Origin: Neorhizobium sp. UBA3556
GTDB taxonomy: Bacteria; Pseudomonadota; Alphaproteobacteria; Rhizobiales; Rhizobiaceae
Length of the DNA stretch: 64,000 nt
Direction: 5' to 3'
Assembly (NCBI GenBank): GCA_002376235.1
Contig: DFNX01000016.1
Coordinates: 1,054,001-1,118,000 of the forward strand
Shown here: positions 33,085 through 41,395 of the stretch, piece by piece
How the letters are laid out: each line of letters opens with the position of its first letter
Numbering within the stretch: the first letter of the stretch is position 1
Made by a program: the position numbers and the translations under genes
Notes under the pieces: model-generated
The model's input: the letters and a program-made list of their open reading frames with translations, nothing else
Databases searched by the model: none
Told to the model about the DNA's origin: nothing

Positions 33085-34110
33085 ATGAGCGAGACCTTTA
33101 GCGAAGCCGGGCAGCCAAGGAAAGTCCTGAATGCCGGCGAAGACGACGGCGGCAGGCTGGATGCCTGGCTGACGGCGCAGGTTGACGGAGAATTGTCCCG
33201 CAGCCGGATCAAGGCGCTGATCGAGGAAGGCGCGGTCTCCATCAACGGCAAGGTTGTCACCGAGCCGAAAAAGAAGATTCAGCCCGGCGACGTCGTCGAA
33301 CTCATTCAGCCCGAACCCGAGGATCCTGAGCCCAAGGGCGAGGATATTCCGCTCGAGGTTCTCTATGAAGACGATGACCTGATCGTTATCATCAAGCCAG
33401 CTGGCCTCGTCGTGCATCCCGGTGCCGGCAACTGGACCGGCACGCTGGTGAACGCGCTCATCCACCATTGCGGTGCGAGCCTTTCCGGCATCGGCGGGGT
33501 CAAGCGCCCCGGCATCGTCCACCGCCTCGACAAGGAGACGAGCGGCGTCATGGTGGCCGCCAAGAACGATATCGCCCACCGCCACCTCGCCGACCAGTTC
33601 GCTGATCACGGCCGTTCCGGCGACCTCGAACGCGCCTATCAGGCCATCGTTTGGGGCCGCCCCAGCCAGTTGAAAGGCACGATCGACGCGCCGCTCGGAC
33701 GCGCCACCGGCGACCGCACCAAACGCGCCGTCAAGCGGGAGGATTCGGCTGACGCCCGCCATGCGGTCACCCATTACGAAGTGATGGAGCGCTTTCAGGA
33801 AACATCCGACGCCACGGCACTCGCCTCCCTCATAGAATGCCGGCTTGAGACGGGCCGTACACACCAGATCCGCGTTCATATGGCGCATGTCGGCAATCCA
33901 CTGGTTGGCGATCCGGAATATTCCGGCGGCTTCAGGACCAAGGCCAACCGTCTGCCGGAGCCGGCGAGAAGCGTAATCGCCGCCTTCCCGCGACAGGCGC
34001 TGCATGCCTTCCTGCTCGCCTTCGAACATCCCCGGACCGGCGAGATCATGGAATTCGAAGCGCCGACACCCGATGACATGGCAGCTTTGATCGAGGCACT
34101 GCGCGGCTGA
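33085..34110 (+). CDS. rluD: RluA-family pseudouridine synthase (RluD-type)
   Basis: 341 aa. An N-terminal S4 RNA-binding domain (about 24-75; RLDAWLTAQVDGELSRSRIKALIEEG) is followed by the catalytic domain with nucleophile Asp149 in RPGIVHRLDKETSGVMV. The motif LIECRLETGRTHQIRVHM is also present. RluD modifies uridines of 23S rRNA helix 69. Position two genes-clusters before rpoH matches many rhizobia. The S4 domain argues for RluD rather than RluA. Confidence 0.92.
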   Translation: MSETFSEAGQPRKVLNAGEDDGGRLDAWLTAQVDGELSRSRIKALIEEGAVSINGKVVTEPKKKIQPGDVVELIQPEPEDPEPKGEDIPLEVLYEDDDLIVIIKPAGLVVHPGAGNWTGTLVNALIHHCGASLSGIGGVKRPGIVHRLDKETSGVMVAAKNDIAHRHLADQFADHGRSGDLERAYQAIVWGRPSQLKGTIDAPLGRATGDRTKRAVKREDSADARHAVTHYEVMERFQETSDATALASLIECRLETGRTHQIRVHMAHVGNPLVGDPEYSGGFRTKANRLPEPARSVIAAFPRQALHAFLLAFEHPRTGEIMEFEAPTPDDMAALIEALRG

Positions 34111-34228
34111 GATAAGCCCGGAAAAGCCGGAGTGCTGTCTTCAGTACAGCGCTACCCCCCCATAAATCCGGGATGGAAACAAAACGCGAACAAGTCTATA
34201 TCTCGGTAACGATCACCGGGAGCACGCC

Positions 34229-35065
34229 ATGTCCGTGAGCCACATGAAATCGACAAAGCTGCTGGAGACAGATCTCGTCACGGTTCGGGATGTGATCTGC
34301 GATGGCGCATGCCGGCACCTGAGCGAAGAGGAGACGGCCGATAATACATGCCTCGTCTTTCCCTATCGCGGCGTATTCATGCGCCATATCGGCGATGACG
34401 AGGCGGTGGCGGAAGCAAGCCAGGTCCTGTTCTTCAACAAGGGCGACATCTACCGGATCAGCCATCCGGTCGAGGGTGGAGACGCCTCGATCAGCGTCAA
34501 CCTGCCGGAAGCGTTGCTCGATGAAATCGTGCCCGACGCCCACCGCCGCCCGGGAAAAAGCTTTGCCTTCAACAAGCAGCGCCTCGGCATTGATGCCCGC
34601 GCGCAGGCGCAGGTGGCCCTGCTGCGCCACAGCCTGCTCAGTCGCACGGCCGAGCCTTTGGAGGGCGAAGCTTTGGCTCTCACGCTTGTCCGCCGCTCCG
34701 TCGGCGAACGGACCGCACGTCCACCGACATCCCGCTTCAGCACCCAGAAACTCGTCAATCGCACCAAGCTCCTGCTTTCCTCCGATCTCGCCCGCCGCTG
34801 GACATTGTCGGAGATCGCGAAAGAGACCGGCGTTTCGCCCGTCTATCTCACTCAGGTCTTCCGCAAGGTGGAAGGCATGCCGCTTTATCGATACCAGTTG
34901 CGGCTCAGGCTGGCGCGCGCACTGGATCTGCTCGGGAGCTATGATGACCTGACAGAGCTCGGGCTCGATCTCGGCTTTTCCAGCCACAGTCACTTCTCCT
35001 CGTCCTTCCGGCAGGCCTATGGGCGCACCCCGGCCGAGTTCCAGCGCTTCGCCGGACTGAGATAG
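34229..35065 (+). CDS. AraC family transcriptional regulator
   Basis: 278 aa. The N-terminal cupin-like ligand region (about 15-110; CLVFPYRGVFMRHIGDDEAV) is followed by a C-terminal AraC double helix-turn-helix (about 170-275). This reads DLARRWTLSEIAKETGVSPVYLTQVFRKVEGMPLYRYQLRLRLARAL and ends DLGFSSHSHFSSSFRQAYGRTPAEFQRF. It is followed in the same direction by the small Cys-rich and DUF1127 genes, but with separate ribosome sites and a gap of about 120 bp. Its inducer is unknown. Confidence 0.9.
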   Translation: MSVSHMKSTKLLETDLVTVRDVICDGACRHLSEEETADNTCLVFPYRGVFMRHIGDDEAVAEASQVLFFNKGDIYRISHPVEGGDASISVNLPEALLDEIVPDAHRRPGKSFAFNKQRLGIDARAQAQVALLRHSLLSRTAEPLEGEALALTLVRRSVGERTARPPTSRFSTQKLVNRTKLLLSSDLARRWTLSEIAKETGVSPVYLTQVFRKVEGMPLYRYQLRLRLARALDLLGSYDDLTELGLDLGFSSHSHFSSSFRQAYGRTPAEFQRFAGLR

Positions 35066-35183
35066 CGCCACAGCCAGATCGGCGGACCCGTGATTTGGGG
35101 GCAGATCGCTAAAGATTTTGACAGCGCAGAATCTCCCAACGGTGTTTCCTCTCGGCATCATCATTGAGCACTGGAGAGATAAG

Positions 35184-35357
35184 ATGAAGGACAATACCTG
35201 CGCCGTCTGCGACTGCGAACTCGACGACACCCGCATTGCCGTCAAAATCGGCGGCAAGACCGTCGAAGTCTGCTGCGAGGAATGCGCCACCGTTTTGCGT
35301 GAGGCAGAAGCTGCGGCCCGCGCAACGGCGGCAGCGGCGGCCCATCCGGGCCACTGA
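35184..35357 (+). CDS. Small Cys-rich metal-binding-like protein
   Basis: 57 aa from ATG 35184, with GGAGAG 8 nt upstream. Two Cys clusters, CAVCDC (residues 6-11) and CCEEC (about 30-34), flank a hydrophobic beta segment (TRIAVKIGGKTVEV). They are followed by an Ala-rich helix ending HPGH. This resembles TRASH/YHS-type metal modules (YHS-like CxxC...CC..C). Possibly a metal chaperone or sensor fragment. It lies between an AraC regulator and a DUF1127 gene. Confidence 0.6.
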   Translation: MKDNTCAVCDCELDDTRIAVKIGGKTVEVCCEECATVLREAEAAARATAAAAAHPGH

Positions 35358-35436
35358 TCTTCTCAGGAAAACGGAGCGGCCGAACGGCCGCCCCTCCCAG
35401 CCGGACAAACCGAGGCCGATCACCCAGGAGGACATC

Positions 35437-35736
35437 ATGAAAAACGAAAACCGGGCGGCCTTTGGCCGCGCGCCGGAGCCCGTAGACTATGCTTTTGAAC
35501 TGCCGCTCGACGATGACGGAGATGCCGGCATTACATCGCCATCTGAAGGAAATCCGCTGACCCGGCTTGCCCGCCGACTTCTCGCCAGAATACGGCGACG
35601 CCACAGGGCATTGGCGCTTATGGAACTGAGCGACGAACAACTCAAGGATATCGGCATTTCCCGCTGCCAGGCGTGGGGCGGATACAGCCGTTATCGACGA
35701 AGCACCGCACACGACCTGGAAAGACGCGGCCGCTAG
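35437..35736 (+). CDS. DUF1127 family protein
   Basis: 99 aa from ATG 35437, with CAGGAGG 6 nt upstream; the earlier frame overlaps the Cys-rich gene and is not used. An acidic N-terminus precedes the Arg-rich DUF1127 motif RHRALALMELSDEQLKDIGISRCQAW. Such proteins in Agrobacterium and Rhodobacter bind RNA and influence phosphate and carbon metabolism and the response to small RNAs. A 19-bp perfect inverted repeat follows. Confidence 0.8.
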   Translation: MKNENRAAFGRAPEPVDYAFELPLDDDGDAGITSPSEGNPLTRLARRLLARIRRRHRALALMELSDEQLKDIGISRCQAWGGYSRYRRSTAHDLERRGR

Positions 35737-35755
35737 CGCGCGTCGATTTCGAAAA

Positions 35756-35794
35756 TGATGCAACACCGGGATCTCAGATCCCGGTGTTGCATCA
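35756..35794. terminator. 39-nt perfect inverted repeat after the DUF1127 gene
   Basis: TGATGCAACACCGGGATCT (35756-35774), a single C, then its exact reverse complement (35776-35794). It begins 20 bp after the stop. The stem is 19 bp with no T-run, so it is either a strong transcript-end hairpin or a protein-binding palindrome. Confidence 0.55.
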
Positions 35795-36061
35795 CGACCA
35801 GAGCGAAAAACAGCAATAAACTTTAAAAATACGAGTCACTATCAATAAAAATAGAGAAAATCGGAATACAAAAATAAGATTTCTTCTTGAAGACTGGAAA
35901 AAATACTTATTTATTCGAATGTGAAGGAAGAATGACTCTTCAAAAAAGGGCGACAAATTTTTCTCGATTTATCTCGCCTGCTGCAACGCAAAATGAATAG
36001 GCAAGATACGGAGATTTCATCTTCCCCGCGTTTACGCACCCGCATTCGGAAGACAAGCAGT

Positions 36062-36847
36062 ATGAACGGAGAGATCCGGAAATTCATCTTCAAGGATCTG
36101 CAGACGGTCGATGGATATATCGACCCGCCGGATGCACTCGTCTTTCTGGCTTTGCTTCAGGCCCAGAACACACATCAGTTGAGCGGCGGCATCGCCGAAA
36201 TCGGCGTCTTCTACGGTCGCTCCTATTTTCTGTTCAGGAAAGTATGTGGCGGCAGCGAAAAAATCCTCGCCATCGATCTGTTTGATATCGACCAGGAAGC
36301 AGACGAGGCCGTGACGCAATATAGCCGGTTCATCGAGAATGGAGAGCGGCTTCACCTTCCGGTGGATCAGGATCTGGTCATCCGCGGTGACAGTACCCAG
36401 CTTCGGCCTGAGGACATAACCGGCAAGATCGGCCAGACGCGTTTTTTCAGCATAGACGGCGGGCACATGCTGCATCACGTCGTTTCCGACAGCGCCCTTG
36501 CTCTTGGCACACTTGCCCCGCATGGCATCATCGCCTTCGACGACACGTTCAATCCGGCATGGCCGGAAGTGACGGTCGGAGTGACAGACGTCCTTCGACA
36601 GCGACAGGACGAACTCGCAACCTTCTGCATGACAAAATACAAGACCTATGTCTGCCGCAGGGAGTTTCACGATTTCTATTGCCGTGTGATCAACGAGGCG
36701 CCGGACCTTTATGCCTTCGGCCATCTCGAAACCGATTTCCTCGGCTCGAAAGCAATAAGATTGCACAATCCGATGGCCCGCCGAATGATCTATGAAATGA
36801 TGGTCAGGTCAGGCATGCGCTCGCTTTCGGAACGGGTCTATCGCTGA
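36062..36847 (+). CDS. Class I SAM-dependent methyltransferase-like protein
   Basis: 261 aa from ATG 36062 (GGAAG 9 nt upstream); ATG 35993 is an alternative without a ribosome site. A Rossmann-type fold is suggested by GGIAEIGVFYGRSYFLFRKV (motif I), KILAIDLFDID (acidic motif II), TRFFSIDGGHMLHHVVSD and GIIAFDDTFNPAWPEV. These match the Methyltransf_24-type group that often acts on sugars or polyketides. The flanking intergenic DNA is notably AT-rich, which may mark acquired material. Substrate unknown. Confidence 0.75.
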   Translation: MNGEIRKFIFKDLQTVDGYIDPPDALVFLALLQAQNTHQLSGGIAEIGVFYGRSYFLFRKVCGGSEKILAIDLFDIDQEADEAVTQYSRFIENGERLHLPVDQDLVIRGDSTQLRPEDITGKIGQTRFFSIDGGHMLHHVVSDSALALGTLAPHGIIAFDDTFNPAWPEVTVGVTDVLRQRQDELATFCMTKYKTYVCRREFHDFYCRVINEAPDLYAFGHLETDFLGSKAIRLHNPMARRMIYEMMVRSGMRSLSERVYR

Positions 36848-36903
36848 CCTGAAACGGCGCAAAAGCATTACCAAAACGTAATGATATAACGCCTTCGTGA
36901 TAT

Positions 36904-36930
36904 CTTGAATCACTGTTCCGCCGTACTTAT
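36904..36930 (+). promoter_or_regulatory. Possible sigma-32-type promoter of rpoH
   Basis: CTTGAA (36904-36909), 14 nt, TACTTAT (36924-36930). The -35 matches the heat-shock consensus exactly, the -10 only partly. It lies about 115 bp before the rpoH ATG. The region also has a CATTAC-N6-GTAATG inverted repeat (36866-36883). Confidence 0.3.
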
Positions 36931-37043
36931 TTGTCACTTGCATTGGTGCGGGATCGGGAACGATCCGCGCCATATTCGGTTCGCCTTCAAGCAGGGACAG
37001 TTGACGTCTGAGGGAGCCGACAACGTTTGGAAAGGGGTGCTTT

Positions 37044-37946
37044 ATGGCCCGCAATACTTTGCCTTCCATTACCGCCGGTGAAGCCGGCCTCAATCGTTAT
37101 CTCGACGAGATCCGCAAGTTCCCCATGCTGGAGCCGCAGCAGGAATACATGCTTGCGAAGCGCTATGCAGAACATGGTGACCGTGACGCCGCGCACAAGC
37201 TGGTGACCAGCCACCTTCGCCTCGTGGCCAAGATTGCCATGGGTTATCGCGGCTACGGCCTGCCGATCGGCGAAGTCGTATCGGAAGGCAATGTCGGCCT
37301 GATGCAGGCCGTCAAGAAATTCGATGCGGAACGCGGTTTCCGTCTCGCCACCTATGCCATGTGGTGGATCAAGGCCTCGATCCAGGAATATATCCTGCGC
37401 TCATGGTCGCTGGTGAAGATGGGCACGACCGCCAACCAGAAGCGCCTGTTCTTCAACCTGCGCCGTCTCAAGGGCAAGATCCAGGCGATCGACGAGGGTG
37501 ATCTGAAGCCCGACCAGGTGGCCGAGATCGCCACCAAGCTGAAGGTCTCCGAGGAAGAAGTCATCTCGATGAACCGCCGTCTTTCCGGCGACGCATCGCT
37601 GAACGCTCCTATCCGCGCTTCGGAAGGCGAATCCGGCCAGTGGCAGGATTGGCTGGTGGACGACTCAGACAGCCAGGAAGCGGTACTGATCGAACAGGAC
37701 GAACTGGACACGCGTCGCCGTATGTTGGCCAAGGCGCTCGGCGTGCTCAACGATCGTGAACGCCGCATCTTCGAGGCCCGTCGCCTGACCGAGGATCCGA
37801 TCACGCTCGAAGAGCTGTCGTCGGAATTCGACATCAGCCGCGAGCGCGTGCGCCAGATCGAAGTCCGCGCCTTTGAAAAGGTGCAGGACGCCGTTCAGAA
37901 GGAAGCCCTCGCCCAAGCTCAGGCATTGCGCGTGGTCGACGCCTAA
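37044..37946 (+). CDS. rpoH: RNA polymerase sigma-32 factor RpoH
   Basis: 300 aa heat-shock sigma factor. Region 1.2 is LNRYLDEIRKFPMLEPQQEYMLAKRY. Region 2 has HLRLVAKIAMGYRGYGLPIGEVVSEGNVGLMQAVKKFD and the RpoH box with QKRLFFNLRR. Region 4 has LNDRERRIFEARRLTEDPITLEELSSEFDISRERVRQIEVRAFEKVQ. It directs transcription of chaperone and protease genes. Many rhizobia carry two rpoH genes; whether this is RpoH1 or RpoH2 is not settled here. An intrinsic terminator follows. Confidence 0.97.
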   Translation: MARNTLPSITAGEAGLNRYLDEIRKFPMLEPQQEYMLAKRYAEHGDRDAAHKLVTSHLRLVAKIAMGYRGYGLPIGEVVSEGNVGLMQAVKKFDAERGFRLATYAMWWIKASIQEYILRSWSLVKMGTTANQKRLFFNLRRLKGKIQAIDEGDLKPDQVAEIATKLKVSEEEVISMNRRLSGDASLNAPIRASEGESGQWQDWLVDDSDSQEAVLIEQDELDTRRRMLAKALGVLNDRERRIFEARRLTEDPITLEELSSEFDISRERVRQIEVRAFEKVQDAVQKEALAQAQALRVVDA

Positions 37947-37975
37947 ACGCCAGAAATGCAACACTAATTTAGAGG

Positions 37976-38004
37976 AACCGCAACTTACGGGTTGCGGTTT
38001 TTTT
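37976..38004 (+). terminator. Terminator of rpoH
   Basis: Stem AACCGCAAC / GTTGCGGTT with loop TTACGG, followed by TTTTT. A textbook intrinsic terminator. Confidence 0.9.
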
Positions 38005-38142
38005 GTGCCTTCATCTGTCTTACGGATGCGACACTTTGATCAATTTTCGACTTGTCGTTACGTGGTCGTGCATCAAGTGAAGCCCCCTTCCCCGCTAGAA
38101 CCACCGGACTGCTCAAGTCAGAGCCTAGAGGAGAATAAAACA

Positions 38143-39198
38143 ATGAAAGCAGCACGCTGGTACAGCGCCAAGGATATCCGCGTCGAGGAAGTCACGGAGC
38201 CGAAGCCGGCAGCCGGACAGGTCAAGATCAAGGTCAAATGGGCCGGTATCTGCGGAAGCGACCTGCATGAATATGTGGCTGGCCCGATCTTCGTACCGGT
38301 CAAGGCTCCGCATCCGGTCAGCCACGATGTAGCCCCGATCATCATGGGCCACGAATTCTCCGGCGAAGTCTCCGAGGTTGGTGAAGGCGTCGAGCGCGTC
38401 AAGCCGGGCGACCGCGTCGTGGTCGAGCCGATCCTCGCCTGCGGCAAGTGCGATGCCTGCTTCCACGGCAAATATAATCTCTGCGACAATCTCGGCTTCC
38501 ACGGCCTGTCCGGCGGCGGCGGCGGCTTTGCCGGCTACACGACGGTCGGCGAGCGATGGGTTCACAAGATGCCAGAAGGCCTGTCCTTCGAACAGGGCGC
38601 GCTCGTCGAGCCGGCAGCGGTCGCCTTGCATGCCGTGCGCATTTCCAGCCTCAAGGCCGGTGGCACCGCAGCCGTCTTCGGCGCAGGCCCGATCGGCCTG
38701 CTCGTCGTCGAAGCCCTGAAGGTTGCCGGCGCTTCCGCCATCCATGTCGTGGAACTGTCGCCGCAGCGCGGCGCCAAGGCGATCGAACTCGGCGCAACCA
38801 GCATCATCGATCCGTCGAAGGAAAATGCAGCAGAGCGCATACGCGAACTGACGCCAGGCGGCGTCGATGTGACGTTCGAAGTCACAGGCGTGCCCGCCGT
38901 CCTCCAGCAATGCATCGACGCGACCCGCTATGAGGGCGAGACCGTCATCGTGTCGATCTGGGAAAAGGAAGCCCCCTTCCAGCCCAATACGGTGGTCCTG
39001 AAGGAAAAGAGCCTGAAGGGCACGATCGCCTATCGCGACGTCTTCCCGGCCGTCATGAACCTGATGGTCCAGGGCTATTTCTCGGCCGAGAAGCTGGTGA
39101 CCAAGCGGATCGAACTGGATGACATCGTATCCCAGGGTTTCGATACACTGGTTGCGGAAAAGAGCCAGATCAAGATCCTCGTCCGCTCCCCGGACTGA
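38143..39198 (+). CDS. Zinc-dependent 2,3-butanediol dehydrogenase-like alcohol dehydrogenase
   Basis: 351 aa medium-chain dehydrogenase. Start ATG 38143 after AGAGGAG; earlier frame codons run through the rpoH terminator and are not coding. Catalytic zinc ligands are Cys in GICGSDLHEY, the His/Glu of GHEFSGEV and the Glu at EPAAV. The structural zinc site has the CGKCDAC...C pattern. The NAD-binding motif is GAGPIGLLVVEAL. The insertion PIFVPVKAPHPVS is typical of the butanediol dehydrogenase subgroup. It oxidises a vicinal diol or secondary alcohol; the substrate is inferred from subgroup. Confidence 0.88.
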   Translation: MKAARWYSAKDIRVEEVTEPKPAAGQVKIKVKWAGICGSDLHEYVAGPIFVPVKAPHPVSHDVAPIIMGHEFSGEVSEVGEGVERVKPGDRVVVEPILACGKCDACFHGKYNLCDNLGFHGLSGGGGGFAGYTTVGERWVHKMPEGLSFEQGALVEPAAVALHAVRISSLKAGGTAAVFGAGPIGLLVVEALKVAGASAIHVVELSPQRGAKAIELGATSIIDPSKENAAERIRELTPGGVDVTFEVTGVPAVLQQCIDATRYEGETVIVSIWEKEAPFQPNTVVLKEKSLKGTIAYRDVFPAVMNLMVQGYFSAEKLVTKRIELDDIVSQGFDTLVAEKSQIKILVRSPD

Positions 39199-39226
39199 TC
39201 GATCCGCAAATCGCCTCAATAAACGA

Positions 39227-39263
39227 CAAGCCCGCGGCCATAACCGCGGGCTTGCTTTTTTTT
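39227..39263 (+). terminator. Terminator of the butanediol dehydrogenase-like gene
   Basis: Stem CAAGCCCGCGG / CCGCGGGCTTG with loop CCATAA, followed by C and eight T residues. Confidence 0.9.
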
Positions 39264-39276
39264 GTAACTCTTCGCC

Positions 39277-40686
39277 TCAGCGGATGCCCGGCGGAATGTT
39301 TCGCTGTTCGGCCGCCATCATCTCCGCCAGTGCCGCGCGGAAGAAATCGATCAGCAGGAAGACCAGCAGGCTGACACCCATCACCGGCAGGGCGATACCG
39401 AAGACAAGCGCCACCGCGAGTGCACAGACCTTGGCGACGGGCGGCATGTAGGAGAAGCTGCGGATCAACGTGCGCGGCGAGCTACCGGGTGCGGGACGGC
39501 GCAGCCACCACATGCGATAACCGTAGATGATCATCGCCGTCAGTGCGATGCCGAAGGCCGCCATCAGCGCCTGATTGGCAACACCGAAGAGCACACCCAT
39601 ATGCGCATCGATGCCCCAGCGGATCAGCTTGGCGACAATCGGGAAGGTTTCGAAATCGGCCCGGCTGGTGACGTTGAAACTGATCGGATCGACGGCGATC
39701 GTGTCCACCTGCGTCGGCCAGCTGCGATCATATTCGCTGACACGGAATGCCTGATCGACCGTCCTCGGCGGTCGGATCTCGATCATCGGTGAATCGATAC
39801 CAACTGCACGGGCGGACGCCACCACGCTGTCGAAGCGGGCGACCATATCCGCTTCGGAAACGGCAGGAGCCGTCTCGACCGCCGCACCCATGCCATGCGC
39901 CGCATGCTCGCCCAGAACCGGCGCTTCCGCCTGCGGATTGAGCGCCGTCGTGATCGCCGGTGTGATCCAGCCCACTTCATTACGGAACGTATCGATATTG
40001 CCACCCGCCCAGCGCGACCAGGTAAGCCCCGTGGCGGATAGGAACAGCAGGCCCAGCGCCGTCCACAAGCCGATCAGCGTGTGGAGCCTGCGCGAACGCT
40101 GCCAGTTGCTCACCTTGGCTGTCTTTGGGCGCATCACACTTCGCTGCCAATACCACAGCAGCAAGCCGCCGAGGATAGAGAACCATAGCCAGGATGCGGC
40201 AAGCTCACTGTAATGCCGCCCGATATCGCCGAGCAGGAGATTGCGATGCAGATAATCGAGCGTGATGCGGAACGGCAGGATGCCGCTCGTACCATAGGTG
40301 ATCATCTCTCCCTGCACCGCCAGCGATGCCGGATCGACAAACACAGTCCGGGTTTCGGACGCACCGAGATCCGGCTGGGTGAACATCACCCGCGTTGTCA
40401 GCCCGGGCGCAGTCGCGGGCCTCACGGCAAACAGCCGCGGCCCCTCGCCGATCGAAACACGCGCTGCCGCGATCTGCTCCGACAGCGGACGCTCCGGGCC
40501 GGTAGTGCGCGCCACCAGTTGGTCACGGTAAAGCAGGCTCTCGATCTGCGGTGTCAGGACGTAGAGCGTACCGGTTACCGCGGCAACCAGCAGGAAAGGC
40601 CCGACAAACAGGCCGACATAGAAGTGCAGGCGCGTGATGAACTGCCGAATAGTGGCCAAGGCCGGTTGCGCGGGTTCAGCCTGCAT
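39277..40686 (-). CDS. PepSY-associated membrane protein (iron-regulated type)
   Basis: 469 aa from ATG 40686, which has GGAGG 5 nt upstream; longer starts (40698, 40728) lack one. Membrane helices are at about 15-40 (LHFYVGLFVGPFLLVAAVTGTLYVL), 140-165, 190-215 and 350-440. Two PepSY-like periplasmic parts lie between them, including TLIGLWTALGLLFLSATGLTWSRW. Such PiuB-type proteins are usually under iron control and linked to siderophore or heme reduction. It follows a DUF2946-like gene in the same direction. No iron box was recognised. Confidence 0.85.
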   Translation of the reverse strand: MQAEPAQPALATIRQFITRLHFYVGLFVGPFLLVAAVTGTLYVLTPQIESLLYRDQLVARTTGPERPLSEQIAAARVSIGEGPRLFAVRPATAPGLTTRVMFTQPDLGASETRTVFVDPASLAVQGEMITYGTSGILPFRITLDYLHRNLLLGDIGRHYSELAASWLWFSILGGLLLWYWQRSVMRPKTAKVSNWQRSRRLHTLIGLWTALGLLFLSATGLTWSRWAGGNIDTFRNEVGWITPAITTALNPQAEAPVLGEHAAHGMGAAVETAPAVSEADMVARFDSVVASARAVGIDSPMIEIRPPRTVDQAFRVSEYDRSWPTQVDTIAVDPISFNVTSRADFETFPIVAKLIRWGIDAHMGVLFGVANQALMAAFGIALTAMIIYGYRMWWLRRPAPGSSPRTLIRSFSYMPPVAKVCALAVALVFGIALPVMGVSLLVFLLIDFFRAALAEMMAAEQRNIPPGIR

Positions 40687-40801
40687 ATGCGCCTCCATGG
40701 ATGGAAGCTGCGCACAGAGGCGCAGCAAAAACGATCCGGGAAAAGGTCATGATGATCTCCAATAGGACGACAGCCGGAAGAAGCTGGCAGGAAAGATGGC
40801 G

Positions 40802-41245
40802 TCAGACTGGAAGAATTGGCGGCCCTCTTGCATCGCCGCTGAGACCGAGCTTCCGCGGCATGACAGACGCCCCGACAACGGCCAACAGAACTGCGGCATC
40901 GATCGCGATGCGGCCAAGAGGTGCCGGCGCCTTGGACGGGATACCGACATGGACCGCAGCTGCCACCTGGCAGGCGGTCAGGCAGCAATCCTTCGCGTTT
41001 TTGGCATTCTTCGGCTCACCCGCCCCCTGCATCCTGCCATGGCCGGCATGCGGATCAACTGCATGCTGCGCATGATCACCGGCACTATCGGCGGAACAGA
41101 TGATCATTTCCGCGGAGGAAGCAAATGCCATCGCTCCGGTGCCGAAGCCTCCGATCAGAGCTTGCAGCGCCAAAAGAACAGCGATCAGCGCGGCCAGAGG
41201 GCCGCCGCAAAATCCGTATCTGATCAGGTGCCGAAGGAAGCGCAT
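40802..41245 (-). CDS. DUF2946-like His/Cys-rich membrane-associated protein
   Basis: 147 aa with an N-terminal hydrophobic segment (GGPLAALIAVLLALQALIG). A His- and Cys-rich stretch (ICSADSAGDHAQH ... HAGHGRMQGAG ... DCCLTACQ) could bind metal. Resembles DUF2946 proteins that accompany metal uptake genes. It probably forms an operon with the PepSY gene, 115 bp downstream. Confidence 0.55.
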   Translation of the reverse strand: MRFLRHLIRYGFCGGPLAALIAVLLALQALIGGFGTGAMAFASSAEMIICSADSAGDHAQHAVDPHAGHGRMQGAGEPKNAKNAKDCCLTACQVAAAVHVGIPSKAPAPLGRIAIDAAVLLAVVGASVMPRKLGLSGDARGPPILPV

Positions 41246-41340
41246 GGCTGAACCTCATCACCGCCAGACTGACGATTGTCAATGCGACATTAGCGCATAT
41301 CGCCGCGCGACATTTGGTCGGCTCGCAACCCATGAAAAGA

Positions 41341-41375
41341 AAAGGCCCGCAAGGTTTTCAAACCTGCGGGCCTTT
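41341..41375. terminator. Terminator between the DUF2946-like gene and the 781-aa protein gene
   Basis: Stem AAAGGCCCGCAAGGTTT / AAACCTGCGGGCCTTT with a 2-nt loop and one bulge. On the minus strand it is followed by TCTTTTC, so it serves the large gene that ends at 41396. Confidence 0.75.
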
Positions 41376-41395
41376 CGATCTCATATGCACGACAC

